A DNA stretch of 64,000 bases, from contig SRSI01000035.1 in the NCBI GenBank assembly GCA_005656395.1, positions 310,001 through 374,000 on the forward strand, read 5' to 3'. Positions 34,906-47,321 of the stretch are shown piece after piece; position 1 is the first letter of the stretch; each line of letters opens with the position of its first letter. The DNA is from Strongyloides papillosus. Its lineage: Eukaryota > Nematoda > Chromadorea > Rhabditida > Strongyloididae. The translations under genes were made by a program, and so were the position numbers. Below the pieces are notes generated by a model. It ran no database searches and was not told the DNA's origin. It saw only the letters and a program-made list of their open reading frames with translations.

Positions 34906-37454
34906 ATCTTAATAACATTATCAAAAAATTTAAACGCTGATTTACTTATTTCTAAAGATTTTGTCTTTTAGAGTTTCTAGCATATTGAAATCCGGATTTC
35001 CAAATGTCAAATGATAAAGATATATTTTAAACAAAATATAGTACTCAAGATTACAATTGTTTTAATTAAAAAACAGTTAAACTGACATTATGGATGTGAT
35101 AGTGTTTACAAATTTATAAAATTTCTCTATTTTAGTATTAATTACTGTTATAAAACTGTAACTAACTCAAGATAATTGATAAAGCAAAACAGCATTTTTT
35201 CTAAATGTTAATAAAATTTTTGTTACTTATTTTATTTTATGTTTGGAATCAAACACAACGCATACATATTATTTATTATTATAATTTTTTTATTATCTTT
35301 GGTAACTATTTTTTGATTAAAACAATTTTAATTTAGAATATTAAATTTTATCTAAAATAATTTTTATCTTTTGCAATTTGTAAAAGTCGAGTTTTAATTT
35401 ACTATAAATTTTAACAAAATAAAATTTATAATGATAATTAAATCAACATTTTCAATTATTCATATTTCAATTTATTAATATTCCAATATATTAATACTTC
35501 AATTTATTAATACTTCAAGTTTCTAATATGTTTTAGATAGCTAATAATAACAAACTTTTGTAATATTAACTCAAATAAACAATTGCTAGTTTAGTTATTT
35601 TCATCGTATAACCTTTTAATCAAGTTAATAAATTTATAGACTGTACTTCTAATGCAATAGATCAAATTAGTATGTAAATATACTGATTAGTTTAGATAAA
35701 TCAGGATTTGAAAGTTTCTCAAAATTTTAAGGATTATAAATATACTATATAAATTAATTTGTTTAATTAAAATAAAAATCTAGTACTAATAATACTTTTA
35801 ACTATCTTAGTTTATTAGTAAAGTAATTTTTAAAATTTTTCAATTCTTTATAATTTTGACTTCTTAATTTGTTAATTTCTTTAAATATATTATTAAGGTG
35901 CCAATTTTTTATTATCTTATAAATATTAAACCAGGGAGTAGGTAGATTATGTGTAATGTTATTAAAGATGGAATAATTAATAGGCGATGAAAAAGAAAAA
36001 TTGTAAAAATAATATGCTACTTTGCTAAGTTGATTTTTGGATATAAAGCATTATTTTAATATTTGTATATACAAAGTTTTAGTGAAAGATAATTTGTTTG
36101 CAAATCTTATAACATGCATTTGCACTTAGATTTAGTGCACAATTTAAATTAAAAAGTTAAGAAAATATTTATAAAATCTTCTATCTTTATAAATAATATA
36201 AATTCCAAAAACACGCGAAATAAAAAAATTTATCAAATTTAAATGTATTCAATATTTTAAAAAACTAAGTAAATTTTACTATTTTTTTCATGTCCATTAT
36301 TAGACAAAATACATTATGTAAAAAAAATGAAAGGAATGTTTCCGCTCATCATTTTTTGTTTAGTGATTTTAAAAACGAAGGGTATATGCATTTAATAATA
36401 TTTGACATAAGCATATTATTTTAAAATAGTTATCTATCATATTAACTGTATATACAAAAAAACAAAATGTATTTTATTTTGTGAAATTTTGTATATGCAA
36501 AAATGAGGCATACGAAAGTATATGCACAAAAAAAATTGTTTTACATAACAGCCTTCGTGAGAGAAGAATTTGATTTTATGTGAATCAGGCTTTAACTTAT
36601 TTTTAAAGTATTTCGAAAAATTGTTATGCACAACTCAAATTTTACAGCAATCGTCTTTATAAGTTTAAAAATCCAAAGACGCATAATGACTATTTAAAAA
36701 CATTATCTATTCTTTAAATACAAGCATATGATTTTCTAAACCAATAACAAGAATTTAATTGTTTCGAACTACAGCAAAGCATGTTAACAATCATGATAAT
36801 AAATGGTCTATATTTTAAATTTCCTTAATTTTCTAACAATATATATATAAAATAAAGTTAATAAATATTAAATATTTCTTAGCACACCTCACGAATTACA
36901 AACATTCTCTTAAGATATGTAAAAATCACTGTCTTTATTAGAAGTATATTTTAAAGTTTTTTTTTTACACTTTAAAGATAGAAAAATTTACACCTTTAGG
37001 AAATCTAAATTAAATATTTTGTGTTTTTTTAAAAGACAGCGATAGATTTATAATACTATAAAAATAAAGTCAATAAAACATTAGAAGTATACGATATCTG
37101 GTATAGCAAGAAAAATTCAGTTTACTAAAAAAATTAGGTCGTTTATATAAAAATGAAAGAAAGTTAAGTATAATTCCTCAAAAAAAAAGTAATTTTAACA
37201 TCCAAATTTGATTTATTAAATATCATATACTGATATAGATATTCTGACCTTGTAAACAAGTAGCCATCAAACAAAGCGAATAGAGCTGCTTGTAATTTTA
37301 ATGATAAAAGATTCAATTTCAATTATACTCAAAATTTACACCATATAAATTTCGCTTATTTTTGTGTAATTTTGGCGGAAAAATTTAACTAGCTTTGCGG
37401 TAGCGATCAAAATTAATTTTTAAAATTATCTAAAAATTTAAATATAATTTTTTT
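34906..37454. other. AT-rich non-coding right flank of the giant insertion
   Basis: About 2.5 kb between the satellite and the right inverted end. Only short unsupported ORFs occur. I see no gene, RNA or array. Confidence 0.45.
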
Positions 37455-37527
37455 CATAGGACAGAAAATGAACTGTGGACGAAAAATGATCCTTTAGGAC
37501 GGAAAATGCACGTTTTTTTTTTGTGTG
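37455..37527 (-). repeat. Right terminal inverted repeat of the giant insertion
   Basis: Read on the minus strand it starts CACAC plus ten A, then CGTGCATTTTCCGTCC, followed by two more CATTTTTCGTCC-like motifs (ending near 37459). Mirrors 20937-21010. Confidence 0.88.
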
Positions 37528-37529
37528 TA

Positions 37530-38220
37530 TAACTCTTGTTTTATCACTTATTTCCTTTAAAAATTTCCCAAATTCTTCGTATGTTGGATCGAAGGAAGTT
37601 TTGAAAGATTGTACAATTTGAACATGAGAATTTGTGTAACCCAATACTCTCTCAAAGTCAATAAACATTTTTTGACACCTTTCAAAATAATTAGTGGTAT
37701 AGATGAATGCTACACTCGTCCAATTGAAATGTTCTAATACATCAACAGTAGCTACTCCTAATGAAAAAAATATAGCATAAGTAGAAAAAATATTTGGTAA
37801 TCTATTAAGATCAGCAACATCTGATGTTGATACAGCACCCCATATAAATGTTGGTACACTGTAAAATTTTGCCATTATTGTCGACCTTATTGCTGCTGAA
37901 TTACAAGTACTTCCAAAAATAACATCGACTTTATGATTGTGAATTAATTCAAAAGCTCCAGAACTAGCATTAGGACCAAGACAATCATCATAGAATGTAT
38001 GAAATGTATAGTTATAATTAGGTAATAAATTTTCATTTTTTATTTGATTTAATGCTGATGTTACCACTCCAGCAGACTGGAGATATCCAGAGGTTGCCAT
38101 GAGTAATGGGGAGTTTCGGACAAATAAAAATCCCAAATTTATTTGTTTTTTAGTATAGCAATTAATAACAAAATATAATTGTACAATAATAAAAATATGT
38201 ATTAAGTTATTAAACATCAT
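37530..38220 (-). pseudogene. Receptor guanylate cyclase RGC-A, N-terminal half
   Basis: Encodes the signal peptide (MMFNNLIHIFIIVQLYFVIN) and the first 210 or so residues of the ANF-receptor-type extracellular ligand-binding domain, for example VDVIFGSTCNSAAIRS and FNWTSVAFIYTTNYF. It aligns with RGC-B without gaps up to EKTRVI-like residues, then runs directly into the inverted end of the giant insertion at TA 37528-37529. The remaining domains are at 18385-20936 on the same strand. This half keeps an open frame, unlike the C-terminal half. A readable tail after the junction is transposon sequence, not protein. Confidence 0.9.
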
Positions 38221-38491
38221 AATGTGTTCTTAATATTTTTAATAATTATAAATTTATATTTATAAAAATGAAATAAAATTATTAAAAGTATATTATTTAT
38301 TTATTTATACAAGGATTAAATTTTATAAAAATTTGAAAAGATTAATATTTGAGATTTCTTGTCATAAGATATTTCTGTAGATGATAAATATTTAGTGTTT
38401 AATGTATATATTATTTGTCAATATAGAAATATACAAATTTATTTTTTTTTGTTGTTGTTTATAAAATGGAAAAAATGACATGGATAAGAAA

Positions 38492-39540
38492 TTAAAAAAA
38501 TAAAAACATTAATGAAGTTGGATAAACTTTATTAATAAAATATCGATAGAATCTCCTTACTTTATTACCATTATTTTCAAATTGGATTTTAATTATCATA
38601 CTTTCCATCATATTAACAGTGGAACTTATTATTGAATACGTTTGGTATATCAACGGCTTAAAAGTAGCAAAAACATAATTCGTATCAGTTGATTTTTTGA
38701 AAATAATAAATATAAAGAAATAGTTGGATTTAATGAGCAAAAAGCAAGTGAAATTATCGAGATTCATAAATGATACATTGTTCTGATGACTTTATCATTT
38801 CCTCCCTCTTTTTTTATGTTGTCTTAGTTTTTTTTCTAACGGTATTGCGTACCAAAATATCATAATGAAAATTGTTATAACTAAATTTATACCACCAAAC
38901 GAAATACATTAGAATAAAAGAATTTTTTAAAGACATTCTCGGATCGCATAATGTTAATAAATGAGAAGTGTTTGAAAACAATCTTCAAACTTTATCAACC
39001 TTTAAAAAATTGAAGCAACAATATTATCTTTTAAATAATATAAACTTACGTATTTATAGTAATTTTGTAATATTCTTCTTTGAGAAAAAGTAGGTGAGCG
39101 AGAGACAATGCCGTAGCTGATATAATAAACAAACTAAGAGCAGTTCAAATTTTTCAAACTTTGTAAAATAGAATGTTTGTTTATCAAGGTAAAGAATTGT
39201 AATGGAACATGAATGATAATTTTCTTATAACATTATTTGTTGTTATGGTTATAAGAGAAAGCAATAATTATTTAATTGAATAACATTAAACTTTGAAGCC
39301 AAACACAAACTCTTGATGAAACATTTTAAGTAAAGGATTATAAATTTACTAAATTTGTCATAACTCCGGTTGACGGAGGTAATATTATTTCTACCATTCT
39401 TGTTCATTTTAATAATAAAGAATAACTGTTATTGTTGATTAATTTTATATAATTAAATAGTACAAATGCTAGATGATTTAATAGTATACCAATACAACTT
39501 TAAATAAAAATTTTACCTTTTAAAATTGCTTTTTTACTTT
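38492..39540 (-). pseudogene. 7TM receptor pseudogene A (upstream of RGC-A)
   Basis: Decayed copy of the receptor gene also found upstream of RGC-B (52571-54884). Recognisable pieces on the minus strand are the TM1-TM3 part (39540-39240), a block near 39160 matching LINxHSILQS, and the TM7 part at 38767-38492 (TDTNYVFATFKPLIYQTYS). Stops and frameshifts interrupt the first part. Same order and spacing relative to RGC-A as in the RGC-B copy, so the two loci are a segmental duplication. Confidence 0.6.
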
Positions 39541-40255
39541 TAAAACTAAATCAAATATTCAAAAATGAACTGTATCATCTGTTACAAAAGTTTCTATGGT
39601 GTATAAAGTTAATTATGCTTGAAAAGTACCAAGTAAAGTGAAACTTTCTGCCGTTACAGAAAGAAAAGTCATTTTCCGTCGTGTTGGTTATAAGATTTTA
39701 AATTAAATATTTTAAAAATGATAAAAATAAAGATTAAAATTTTACCTTAATTAAAAAAATTTTCACATCAAAAATAATCGTTTTAAAATTTTAATTGCAA
39801 TTTTTTAAAAAATGAATATGAAGAGTCATTATTTATAATATTTCAAAAATATTTTTTTACTAGAACTATTGTTTAATAAGATTTAATATGTGAATTTAAA
39901 CGCTTAAATTGCAACTTGATTTTGCTCAAAATTTATAATATTTATAAAAAATCGTATATTACAAAACTAGATAACGAAAAAGATTTTTTTCTGTGTTTAG
40001 AATACTAGAAAATATTGACCATATACCTTATATGTAAGCAAAAGAGAAGTGTAGTAAAAAACTTATTTGCTTGATTATTAGAAACTTTAAATATTTTGTG
40101 CATAAAATCGTTTAACATAAGGTTAATAAAATAATTATGATAAATGTTCACAAGTTTCTTGTTTACATAATTTTAATAAAACTGTATAAATATACTAAAT
40201 AAAAATTATATAAAATACCAATAGTATAAATTTTATATATTTTTTATTATAAATA
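39541..40255. other. AT-rich intergenic region
   Basis: About 700 bp. Its left part (to about 39700) still aligns with 54960-56080 minus the third MITE copy, so it belongs to the duplicated segment and gives the empty site for that MITE. Confidence 0.5.
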
Positions 40256-41496
40256 ATGAAACAGATTAAGATAATATTACTTATAATACTAGTATGCATT
40301 ACAATTGCAAACAACGTATGTTCCACTTTAATTTAATTTTATTCATTATTTAGAATGTTATTGGCAAAAAAAGTAAAAAGAAATTACCAAAAACAACGTC
40401 AAAAAGACCACATACGACTACACCTGTTTCTGATTCTTTCATATTTAATAGAACAATTATGTATGCTATAGATGCAAATCTAAGTTCATATAATCATTAT
40501 ATGATAAAATCCGCTCTTCAGCTAATGGAACAAAAAACATGTTTTAATTTTTCTATAACAAACAATATTTCATCACATAATACATTAGTTTTTAAATGGA
40601 ATACTTGGACTAATTATTGTGCGGCTATGGCGGAATATAAGGATCGTTATATAATATATAAAATTTTGGTTAGTAAAGATTGCATTAGAAGAAGAGATAG
40701 ACTTCAGAAATTGATGTACTGGAGTCTTGAAATGAGATATCAGATGGAGCAATGTCTTCAAAATAAGACGAATGGTCCTGGTCAAGGAAATATTACAGAC
40801 CGATTAATGCCGGATGTTTTGAGAAAGTACAGGTGTAATGCTGCTCATTTAAATGAGACATCTCATTTCTTAGAACCATATTCATTTGGATATTATCCTA
40901 AAAAAGTTCCAAAAACAGATAATATAGAGCCTAAAAATTTGGAACAAAAAGATTATTCTGCTGAATTTTCATTTACTAATCTCAAAACTTTAAATAGCAG
41001 AATGTGTAATGATAAATGCCAAAACGATTCTTCAAAATATTGTAAAAATAAAGCATTAAGAAGCCCAAGAAATTGTGATGAATGTTTGTGCCCATTTTTC
41101 TACAAAGGAAAAAAATGTTTTGAATTTGAAAAATCCAAATATTGTGGAGATCAAAAGTTAAAAGCTATTTCAAAACAAAAAAATAAATTTTTAGATTTTA
41201 AATCAGATTGTTATTACATTATTAAACCTAAAGGAAAGTCAAAAAAAGTTTTATTAAAATTTCAAGCAATTGGTGATGCTTATTGGGCATGTGATGAAGA
41301 CAAACTTATTGAAATTAGGTATTCGAGAGATAAATCAATAGAAGGGGTAATTCCATGTGGACATATAAGAAATTTTACTGTAAAAGGATATAAAGGTGTG
41401 AGTATTTTAGTGTATACATCTGAATTGGCATATGAATTTTCTAAAATGGCATATGAATTTAAATTAAAAATGGAATATAGAGAAGTTAGAGCTTAG
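40256..41496 (+). CDS. Astacin-family protein lacking the zinc site, copy 1
   Basis: Secreted 400-aa protein with astacin architecture. Exon 1 (40256-40315) encodes a signal peptide (MKQIKIILLIILVCITIA); after a 38-nt intron, exon 2 is 40354-41496. The astacin domain start is recognisable (EQKTCFNF). At residues about 140-154, where HExxHxxGxxH should be, the sequence is LMYWSLEMRYQMEQC: none of the three zinc-binding His nor the base Glu in HE is in place, so it cannot act as a metalloprotease. An EGF-like module (six Cys, ending CLCPFFYKGKKC) and a CUB-like domain follow. No propeptide of usual length is seen, only a Lys/Thr-rich linker. It is a tandem paralogue of 43586-44799. Confidence 0.88.
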
Positions 41497-42068
41497 AAAT
41501 TTTAATGTTGATTAAAAAAACACTTCAATTTTTTAAACAATAAATAAAATTAACCTTGAGCATATAAATTAACACGAGTTTCAAAATATTTTTAATATAT
41601 GCTTTTTAATAGTAAAAGATTACAAAAAATCTTTTATACTGTGTGTCAAACTTTACTTTAAAATTTTCACATTAAACTTCAATTAAAATACTAATGATTT
41701 CATATTCTTCAAAAATAAAGAACTTTATAATGTGTGTAACGATTTATGCAAATATGTCCTGAATATAAGCAATTAAAAATTGTTTATTTGTGGATAATTT
41801 CTTAGATCTCATTTTGTAGATTAATTTGGTAATGCTTTTGGATCTTTAATCATTTTGAAAATATAATATCTCTGCTAATGTTATCTTTTTTTTCCAATGA
41901 ATGGTTTTTAATGTTGTAGATATTGTTGTCATTTCTCTTTGTGACCATGCAATTTTTAATTATATGGATTTTTGATGATATTTATTTTGTTGACTGATAT
42001 TAAATATATTGTTTTTGTAAAATAGTCTGATTTTGTCTCCATTTAAAAGATTTTTAAATTTAATATAC
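41497..42068. other. AT-rich intergenic region
   Basis: About 570 bp downstream of the first astacin-like gene; nothing recognised. Confidence 0.5.
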
Positions 42069-42578
42069 AGTAAAGTAAAATATGACAGTTTGGGAAACTG
42101 TTTGGAAAATTCGAGAACATTGTTTTTGTTATTATATAAGGTGGCAAGAGTCATCAAATTATTCATTTTATTAACTTAGGTAATAGTTGTAGTCGTTTTT
42201 TATGTAATCAAAATTTTATATGTATGACGTGTTATATTGTAATGTTATTAATTATCTTAATTATATTATAATTTTAATATTTTGTATTTGTAGACCACTA
42301 GGGGTTTCATAGACGGTTGAGGGAGATCTCAGGAATTGTTAAGAGATCGAAGGATAAGTATAAGTAAGTATAATTTTGTAATTTATAAATGTTATCCCTA
42401 GGTGGCCACTATACTTTATTTTGTGTAATCTTATCTTTGTGAGTAATATTGTAAAGTTTGGGTCAATAAAAGTTGATATTGGTAAAGGTTTAAAAGTCAG
42501 TCGGAGATTCAGAGGGCATTGGGAACTGTCTGAAAAGGAGGACACCAAAAACTATATCTTATAAATATATTTTCTGTA
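42069..42578 (+). mobile_element. Probable solo LTR, copy 1
   Basis: About 510 bp repeated in inverse orientation at 57305-57825. It contains TATATAAGG near 42134, a conserved GC-richer block (CACTAGGGGTTTCATAGACG), and AATAAA near 42456, the layout of a retroelement LTR promoter and polyadenylation signal. No coding interior or second LTR is adjacent. The LTR interpretation is inference; the shared repeat itself is certain. Confidence 0.55.
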
Positions 42579-43585
42579 ACAAAGAAAAAGAAATTGAAAA
42601 GATTTGGGTCTGTTTTTTTATCTAATGGTTGTATAAATAATAGATAAATATTAAATTTATATCAGTAATAGGATTCTTAAAATAAGCGATTTTTATTATT
42701 GAAACAAATGATGCTATTAAAAACATTAACAATAGAAAAATTTTTTTTGCAAAATCTTTATCTTCTGAAAATTTGTCGTTGTTAATATTCGTAAAAAGAT
42801 GATCTACAATGATTAAAATTTAATAAAAAAAATAAAATCATTTTAAAAAGTAATAATGATTTTATTTCGCAAGCAAATGTTTCATACTATTATATTTATT
42901 TTTCATGAAATTTTTTTTAAACATAAATCACATTAAATAAACTTTATTATAAAAGTGATCAAAATTTTATTATTTAAACAATCTCAAAGCAAAATTTATT
43001 ATGTTTATTTTTTCATTTTACTAAGCAACGACATACTGTGCGACTTTTAATTTTGAATTATGCAAATGACTACTTGAAGATATAACTGAAAAAATGTCAA
43101 CCAAACTAATCATAACATACTTTTTTTAATATCATAAATAATAAACTATAAGTTTCTAAGAAATAACAAAAATATTAAAATCTTTGTGATACAGATATAA
43201 ACTATTAAATGAATAAGTGCAATCTTATAAAATCTAAATTTATTATTCCGTACTATATTTGTTCAATAGTGTTTTAAATAATTTGAGAACATTTATATAT
43301 CATTAAAAATAAGATTCTAAGAAACTTTAACAATTAATTAATTTATTATAAATAGTGTTTTTGTTAGATTAAAAAAAATTTGAAAAAAAGTCCTGTGATA
43401 TGTTTATAATAGATTTCTTTATTTTACATGCAAAATCAATCAAAAACTGTTTGATAAAATATTTATTGATCAATTTTGCAATTTTTTTAGTTATACGAGT
43501 ATTTAAATAAACTTGTATCAGTATATAAATTAATATTTATATAAAGTCTTTTATCATACAATTTTTATATTTTTTTATACAAGTA
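42579..43585. other. AT-rich intergenic region
   Basis: About 1 kb upstream of the second astacin-like gene; no gene, RNA or repeat recognised. Confidence 0.5.
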
Positions 43586-44799
43586 ATGAAAAATATAAAG
43601 TTATTATCTACAATTATTTTAGTATACTATACGATAACTGGCAATGTAAGTGTTCAGTTTTACTATAATTTTAATACATAACTTAGAATGTTTTTGGCAA
43701 AAAAAATAATGAAAAAACAACAAAAAAATCATCTACAACTACATCTGCACCCATTACTGATTCTTTCAAAATGAATACTACAATCGCATACTCTATGTTT
43801 GAAGATATTATATCTATATATGATAAAAATATTGATTATGCAATTGAATTAATTCAAAGTGAAACATGTCTTAACTTTATTAAAATAAACCATGCAACGT
43901 CTACAGACGTAATATATTTTAGATTTGGGTATGGATGTTTTAGTTCGATAATCTTAGATAAGAATAACATATATTTTCAAATCGACATAAATCAGGATTG
44001 TTCATCAATTGACAAAATTCGAAAATTAGTCTACTGGGTTCTTGAAATGAAGTACGAAATGGATAAATGTTTTCAAAATAATATGCATGATTATAAACAA
44101 GGCCCTCTTAAAGGAAACAATATAACTGAGGTTCTAAAAAATTATAAATGTGACATTAGGCACTTAAGTGATGAATCATACTTTTTAGATCCAGAATTCA
44201 TTGGCTATCGCAGTTATAAAGTTTTAAAAACAAATGGTATAGAACCTAAAAATATGGAACAAATAAATTATTCCTCAGAATTTTCATTTCTGGATCTTAA
44301 AGCTTTAAATAACAAAATGTGTAAAGATTACTGTAAAAATGAATCACCTAAATATTGTAGTAATAATGGATTAAGACAACCAAAAAATTGTGCTAAGTGT
44401 TTATGTCCATCTTTTTATACTGGAAAACAGTGTCAATATTTGGAACAACCAAAAAATCCAAAAGACTGCGGATCTCAATCAATAACAGCATACTCAAAAG
44501 GAAAAACTAAAACTTTAGATTTCAATAATGAGTGCTATTATAATATTAAACCTATGTCAGCGAAAAAAAAAGTTCTTTTAAAGTTTACACCTCTTAGTTC
44601 TGTCTATTGGGATTGCGATAGATATAAAATTATTGAAATTAAGTATTTAAGTGATAAATCAAAAGATGGGGTAATTCCATGTGGAGATTTAAGAAATTTC
44701 ACCGTAAAAGGAGATAAAGGTACAAAGGTTTTTATGTATACTTCTAAAATACATTTGGAATTTAAACTAAAAATGGAATATAAAGAAGTTGTAAATTAA
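43586..44799 (+). CDS. Astacin-family protein lacking the zinc site, copy 2
   Basis: Secreted 390-aa paralogue of 40256-41496. Exon 1 (43586-43645) is a 20-codon signal peptide; intron 43646-43686 (41 nt); exon 2 43687-44799. The would-be active site at residues about 134-148 reads LVYWVLEMKYEMDKC, again without HExxH. The pattern L-x-YW-x-LEM-x-Y-x-M-x2-C is shared with copy 1, so the altered site is conserved, not randomly decayed. The EGF-like module (CKDYCKNESPKYC...CLCPSFYTGKQC) and CUB-like end (VIPCGDLRNFTVKGDKG) are intact. A non-enzymatic role such as binding or decoy is likely but unproven. Confidence 0.88.
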
Positions 44800-45492
44800 A
44801 ATTTTTAAAAAATAAGGGAATAAAATTTCTTCATTGTAAAAAAATTTATTTTTACTAACTATAATGTCAAATAGTAAAAATTAACTTTGTTCGACTTTTT
44901 TTCGTGATTCAACGATAATTATTTCTGAATTACTTTGTGTAGGATATTTCTTTCAATAAATAAGCAAAATTACAAATTCACTTTTGTTCTAATTTATTAA
45001 TAAAGAATTTAAAAATAAATTTTGATAATAGCATATACGTTCCTAATTATATAAAGATTTAGCGCACAATAAGAAAACAAAATAAAATTTCATTATTATG
45101 CAATTGATTTTATATATCTAAAAGTTACGTTGTTTTAAGCATTTAGTTGTTTTCATTATAACCATAGTAGAAAATATCTCATAACTGACTTAGAAAATTT
45201 ACAATAATGTAACATTTTTTATATTTTATGTTGTTTTTGTATCGTTTAATGAATTCTAACAAGTGATCTTACTACTTATTTTCAAATAATTTTATTATTT
45301 CATTAAAATGTTGTTAATATTGTCTTATTATTTTTATTATATGTGTTGTTTTTTATAGATTAGACTTAATTTAAATAATTTGTTTCTGTTGTAAAAAAGA
45401 TCTGACTTTAGATGATTATTAGATCAAGTACTCTTTCAATGATAAAAAGTTGGTATTGTATTAAAAAGTATTTCAAAATTTTTCTTCAAGTA
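44800..45492. other. AT-rich intergenic region
   Basis: About 690 bp between the second astacin-like gene and the foldback element; nothing recognised. Confidence 0.5.
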
Positions 45493-46262
45493 CACAAAAA
45501 TAAAATTCAGGAAAATTTTTCTTGTAATTTACAAGAAATCTCACGGATTGTGCAATTAGAGGAAAACTTTTCTTGCATAGCAGGAAATTATTTATTAAAT
45601 ATTGCGGGAAACATTTTGCTTCAAATTTGAGGGAAATAGGTTTTTAAATTACTGTAATTTGTAGAAAAAATATTCTTGTAAATACAGGAAAAAATTTCGG
45701 TAAAAAACTTAGGAATAATATTACTGTAAATGAATAGAAAAATATTCCTGTAAAAACTCAAGAGAAATATTCCTGTAAATGGATGAAAAAAAATTCTTGT
45801 AAAAATGAAGGAAGAATATTCCTGTAAATGTAAGAAAAACATTCTTGTAAATGTAGGAAGAGCATTCTTGTAAATGCAAGAAAAGTAATCCCGTAAAAGT
45901 GAAGGAATAGTATTCTTGTAAATGCAAGAAAAGTAATCCTACAAAAGTGAAGGAAAAACATTCTTGTAAACGCAAGAAAAACATTCTTGTAAATGTAGGA
46001 ATAGCATTCTTGTAAATGCAAGAAAAGTAATCCTACAAAAGTGAAGGAAAAACATTCCTGTAAACGCAAGAAAAACATTCTTGTAAATGTAGGAATAGCA
46101 TTCTTGTAAATGCAAGAAAAGTAATCCTACAAAAGTGAAGGAAAAACATTCCTGTAAATGTAAGAAAAACATTCTTGTAAATGTAGGAATAGCATTCTTG
46201 TAAATGCAAGAAAAGTAATCCTACAAAAGTGAAGGAAAAACATTCCTGTAAATGGGTAAAAA
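45493..46262 (+). repeat. Left subterminal array, 31-bp monomer, 94-bp higher-order unit
   Basis: The phrase AAGTAATCCTACAAAAGTGA recurs at 45931, 46025, 46119 and 46213, exactly 94 bp apart. Each 94-bp unit contains three about 31-bp monomers with ATTCTTGTAAATG. The outer part of the array is more diverged. Minus-strand frames with repeated FLHLQEC are by-products. Confidence 0.88.
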
Positions 46263-46394
46263 AACTTATTACAACATTACTTAAGATAATTGTAAATAAA
46301 TACTAAAATTAAAAATATAAAACAACTTTAAGATTTTATTTATTTAAATTCTCATTAACAACAATAATTAAAGATATTTATAAAAAAAAAACAA

Positions 46395-47030
46395 TATGAT
46401 TGCTCCAGATTGACCGCTTTTCCCCCTTGCAATCCATGAAAGATCCCACCTGTAAACTGTGACAATTCCATTAAAATAATAAAACATAGATGATAAAACT
46501 TACCTGTGACTGAAGGCATCTGTAGCCTACAACCTCCAGATTGACTGCCCTTCCTCCTTGTAATCCAAAAAAGATCCACACCTGTGAACTACGACAATCG
46601 TATTAAAATAATAAAACATAGATGATAAAACTTACCTGTGACTGAAGGCATCTGTAGCCTACAACCTCCAAGATGACTGCCCTTCTTGTAATCCAAAAAA
46701 GATCCAAACCTGCAAATAACATTAATTCCATACTACAAAAACTCACCTTCTGACCAAAGGCATACCTGTAGCCTACAAATCTCCAGATTGACCGCCCTTC
46801 CCCTTGCAATCCATGGAAGATCCCACCTGTAAACTGTGACAATCATATTAAAATAATAAAACATAGATGATAAAACTTACCTGTAACTGAAGGCATCTGT
46901 AGCCTACAACCTCCAAGATGACTGCCCTTCCCCCTTGTAATCCAAAAAAGATCCACACCTGCAAATAACATTAATTTCATACTACAAAAACTCACCTTCT
47001 GACCAAAGGCATACCTGTAGCCTACAAATA
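46395..47030 (-). repeat. Tandem exon-like modules with splice signals
   Basis: On the minus strand, five modules of about 78-80 nt, related to each other (GGATCTTTTTTGGATTACAAG...GGCTACAG), alternate with short AT-rich spacers. One spacer type, about 54 nt, starts GTAAGTTTTATCATC and ends TTTACAG; the other, 37 nt, starts GTGAGTTTTTGTAG and ends TTTGCAG. Every module is thus bounded by a good acceptor and donor. Reading frames differ between modules and some contain stops, so it is unclear whether protein is made. Confidence 0.6.
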
Positions 47031-47321
47031 AATAATTAAATAGCAAAAAAAAATGATAAAACCTACACTTAACTAATTAATAAATGCATTTAAAAAATAC
47101 GCAAAATAACAATTACATTTTGATGAAAAAACAAGCGCCATGTGTAAGGATTCCACTCCAATATTCTGGATAGGATATTCGACCCGCGCTATAACACAAA
47201 TAAGGACTGCTATTAGTATATCATATATATGACTCATTTAGTTGGAATTTTTGACAAATCAAATCATGTCGTTTAATTTTAAAGAGTATTTAATATATTA
47301 ATTTTAATAAATTAATTTGGA

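Larger units (their letters stand above)
20937..37527. mobile_element. 16.6-kb TIR-bounded insertion splitting RGC-A
   Basis: Both ends read inward as CACA, then G (left) or C (right), an A-run of ten, then CGTGCATTTTCCGTCC, so 30 of the first 31 bases agree. Further in, both ends repeat a CATTTTTCGTCC-like motif (two copies left, three right). The flanks are TA on each side (20935-20936 and 37528-37529). Removing the element and one TA restores the sequence seen in RGC-B (AACATGACAATATAACTCTTG there). This is direct evidence of a single-site insertion with a 2-bp TA duplication, as in Tc1/mariner-type transposition. The interior is a mosaic of pseudogene fragments, an LTR element, a MITE and a satellite. 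No transposase was recognised, so it is probably non-autonomous or enlarged by later nested insertions. Confidence 0.82.

Noticed and set aside
20937..37527. Maverick/Polinton interpretation of the giant insertion
   Set aside because: Those elements have long inverted repeats, a 5-6 bp target duplication and code for a protein-primed polymerase, integrase, ATPase and capsid proteins. Here the duplication is TA and none of those genes is seen.
37438..37527. C-terminal tail readable after the RGC-A N-terminal half (HTKKKRAF...)
   Set aside because: Translated inverted end of the giant insertion, not receptor sequence; RGC-B continues with different residues here.
39657..39998. Possible small CACA-type MITE (CAGAAAGAAAAGTCATTTTCC to TTTTTTTCTG)
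   Set aside because: The left end lies in sequence that partly aligns with the duplicated segment near 56020, and the supposed ends do not match each other beyond a few bases.
45621..46172. Minus-strand frames with repeated FLHLQEC
   Set aside because: Products of the 31-bp subterminal array of the foldback element, without starts, splice sites or conservation beyond the DNA repeat.
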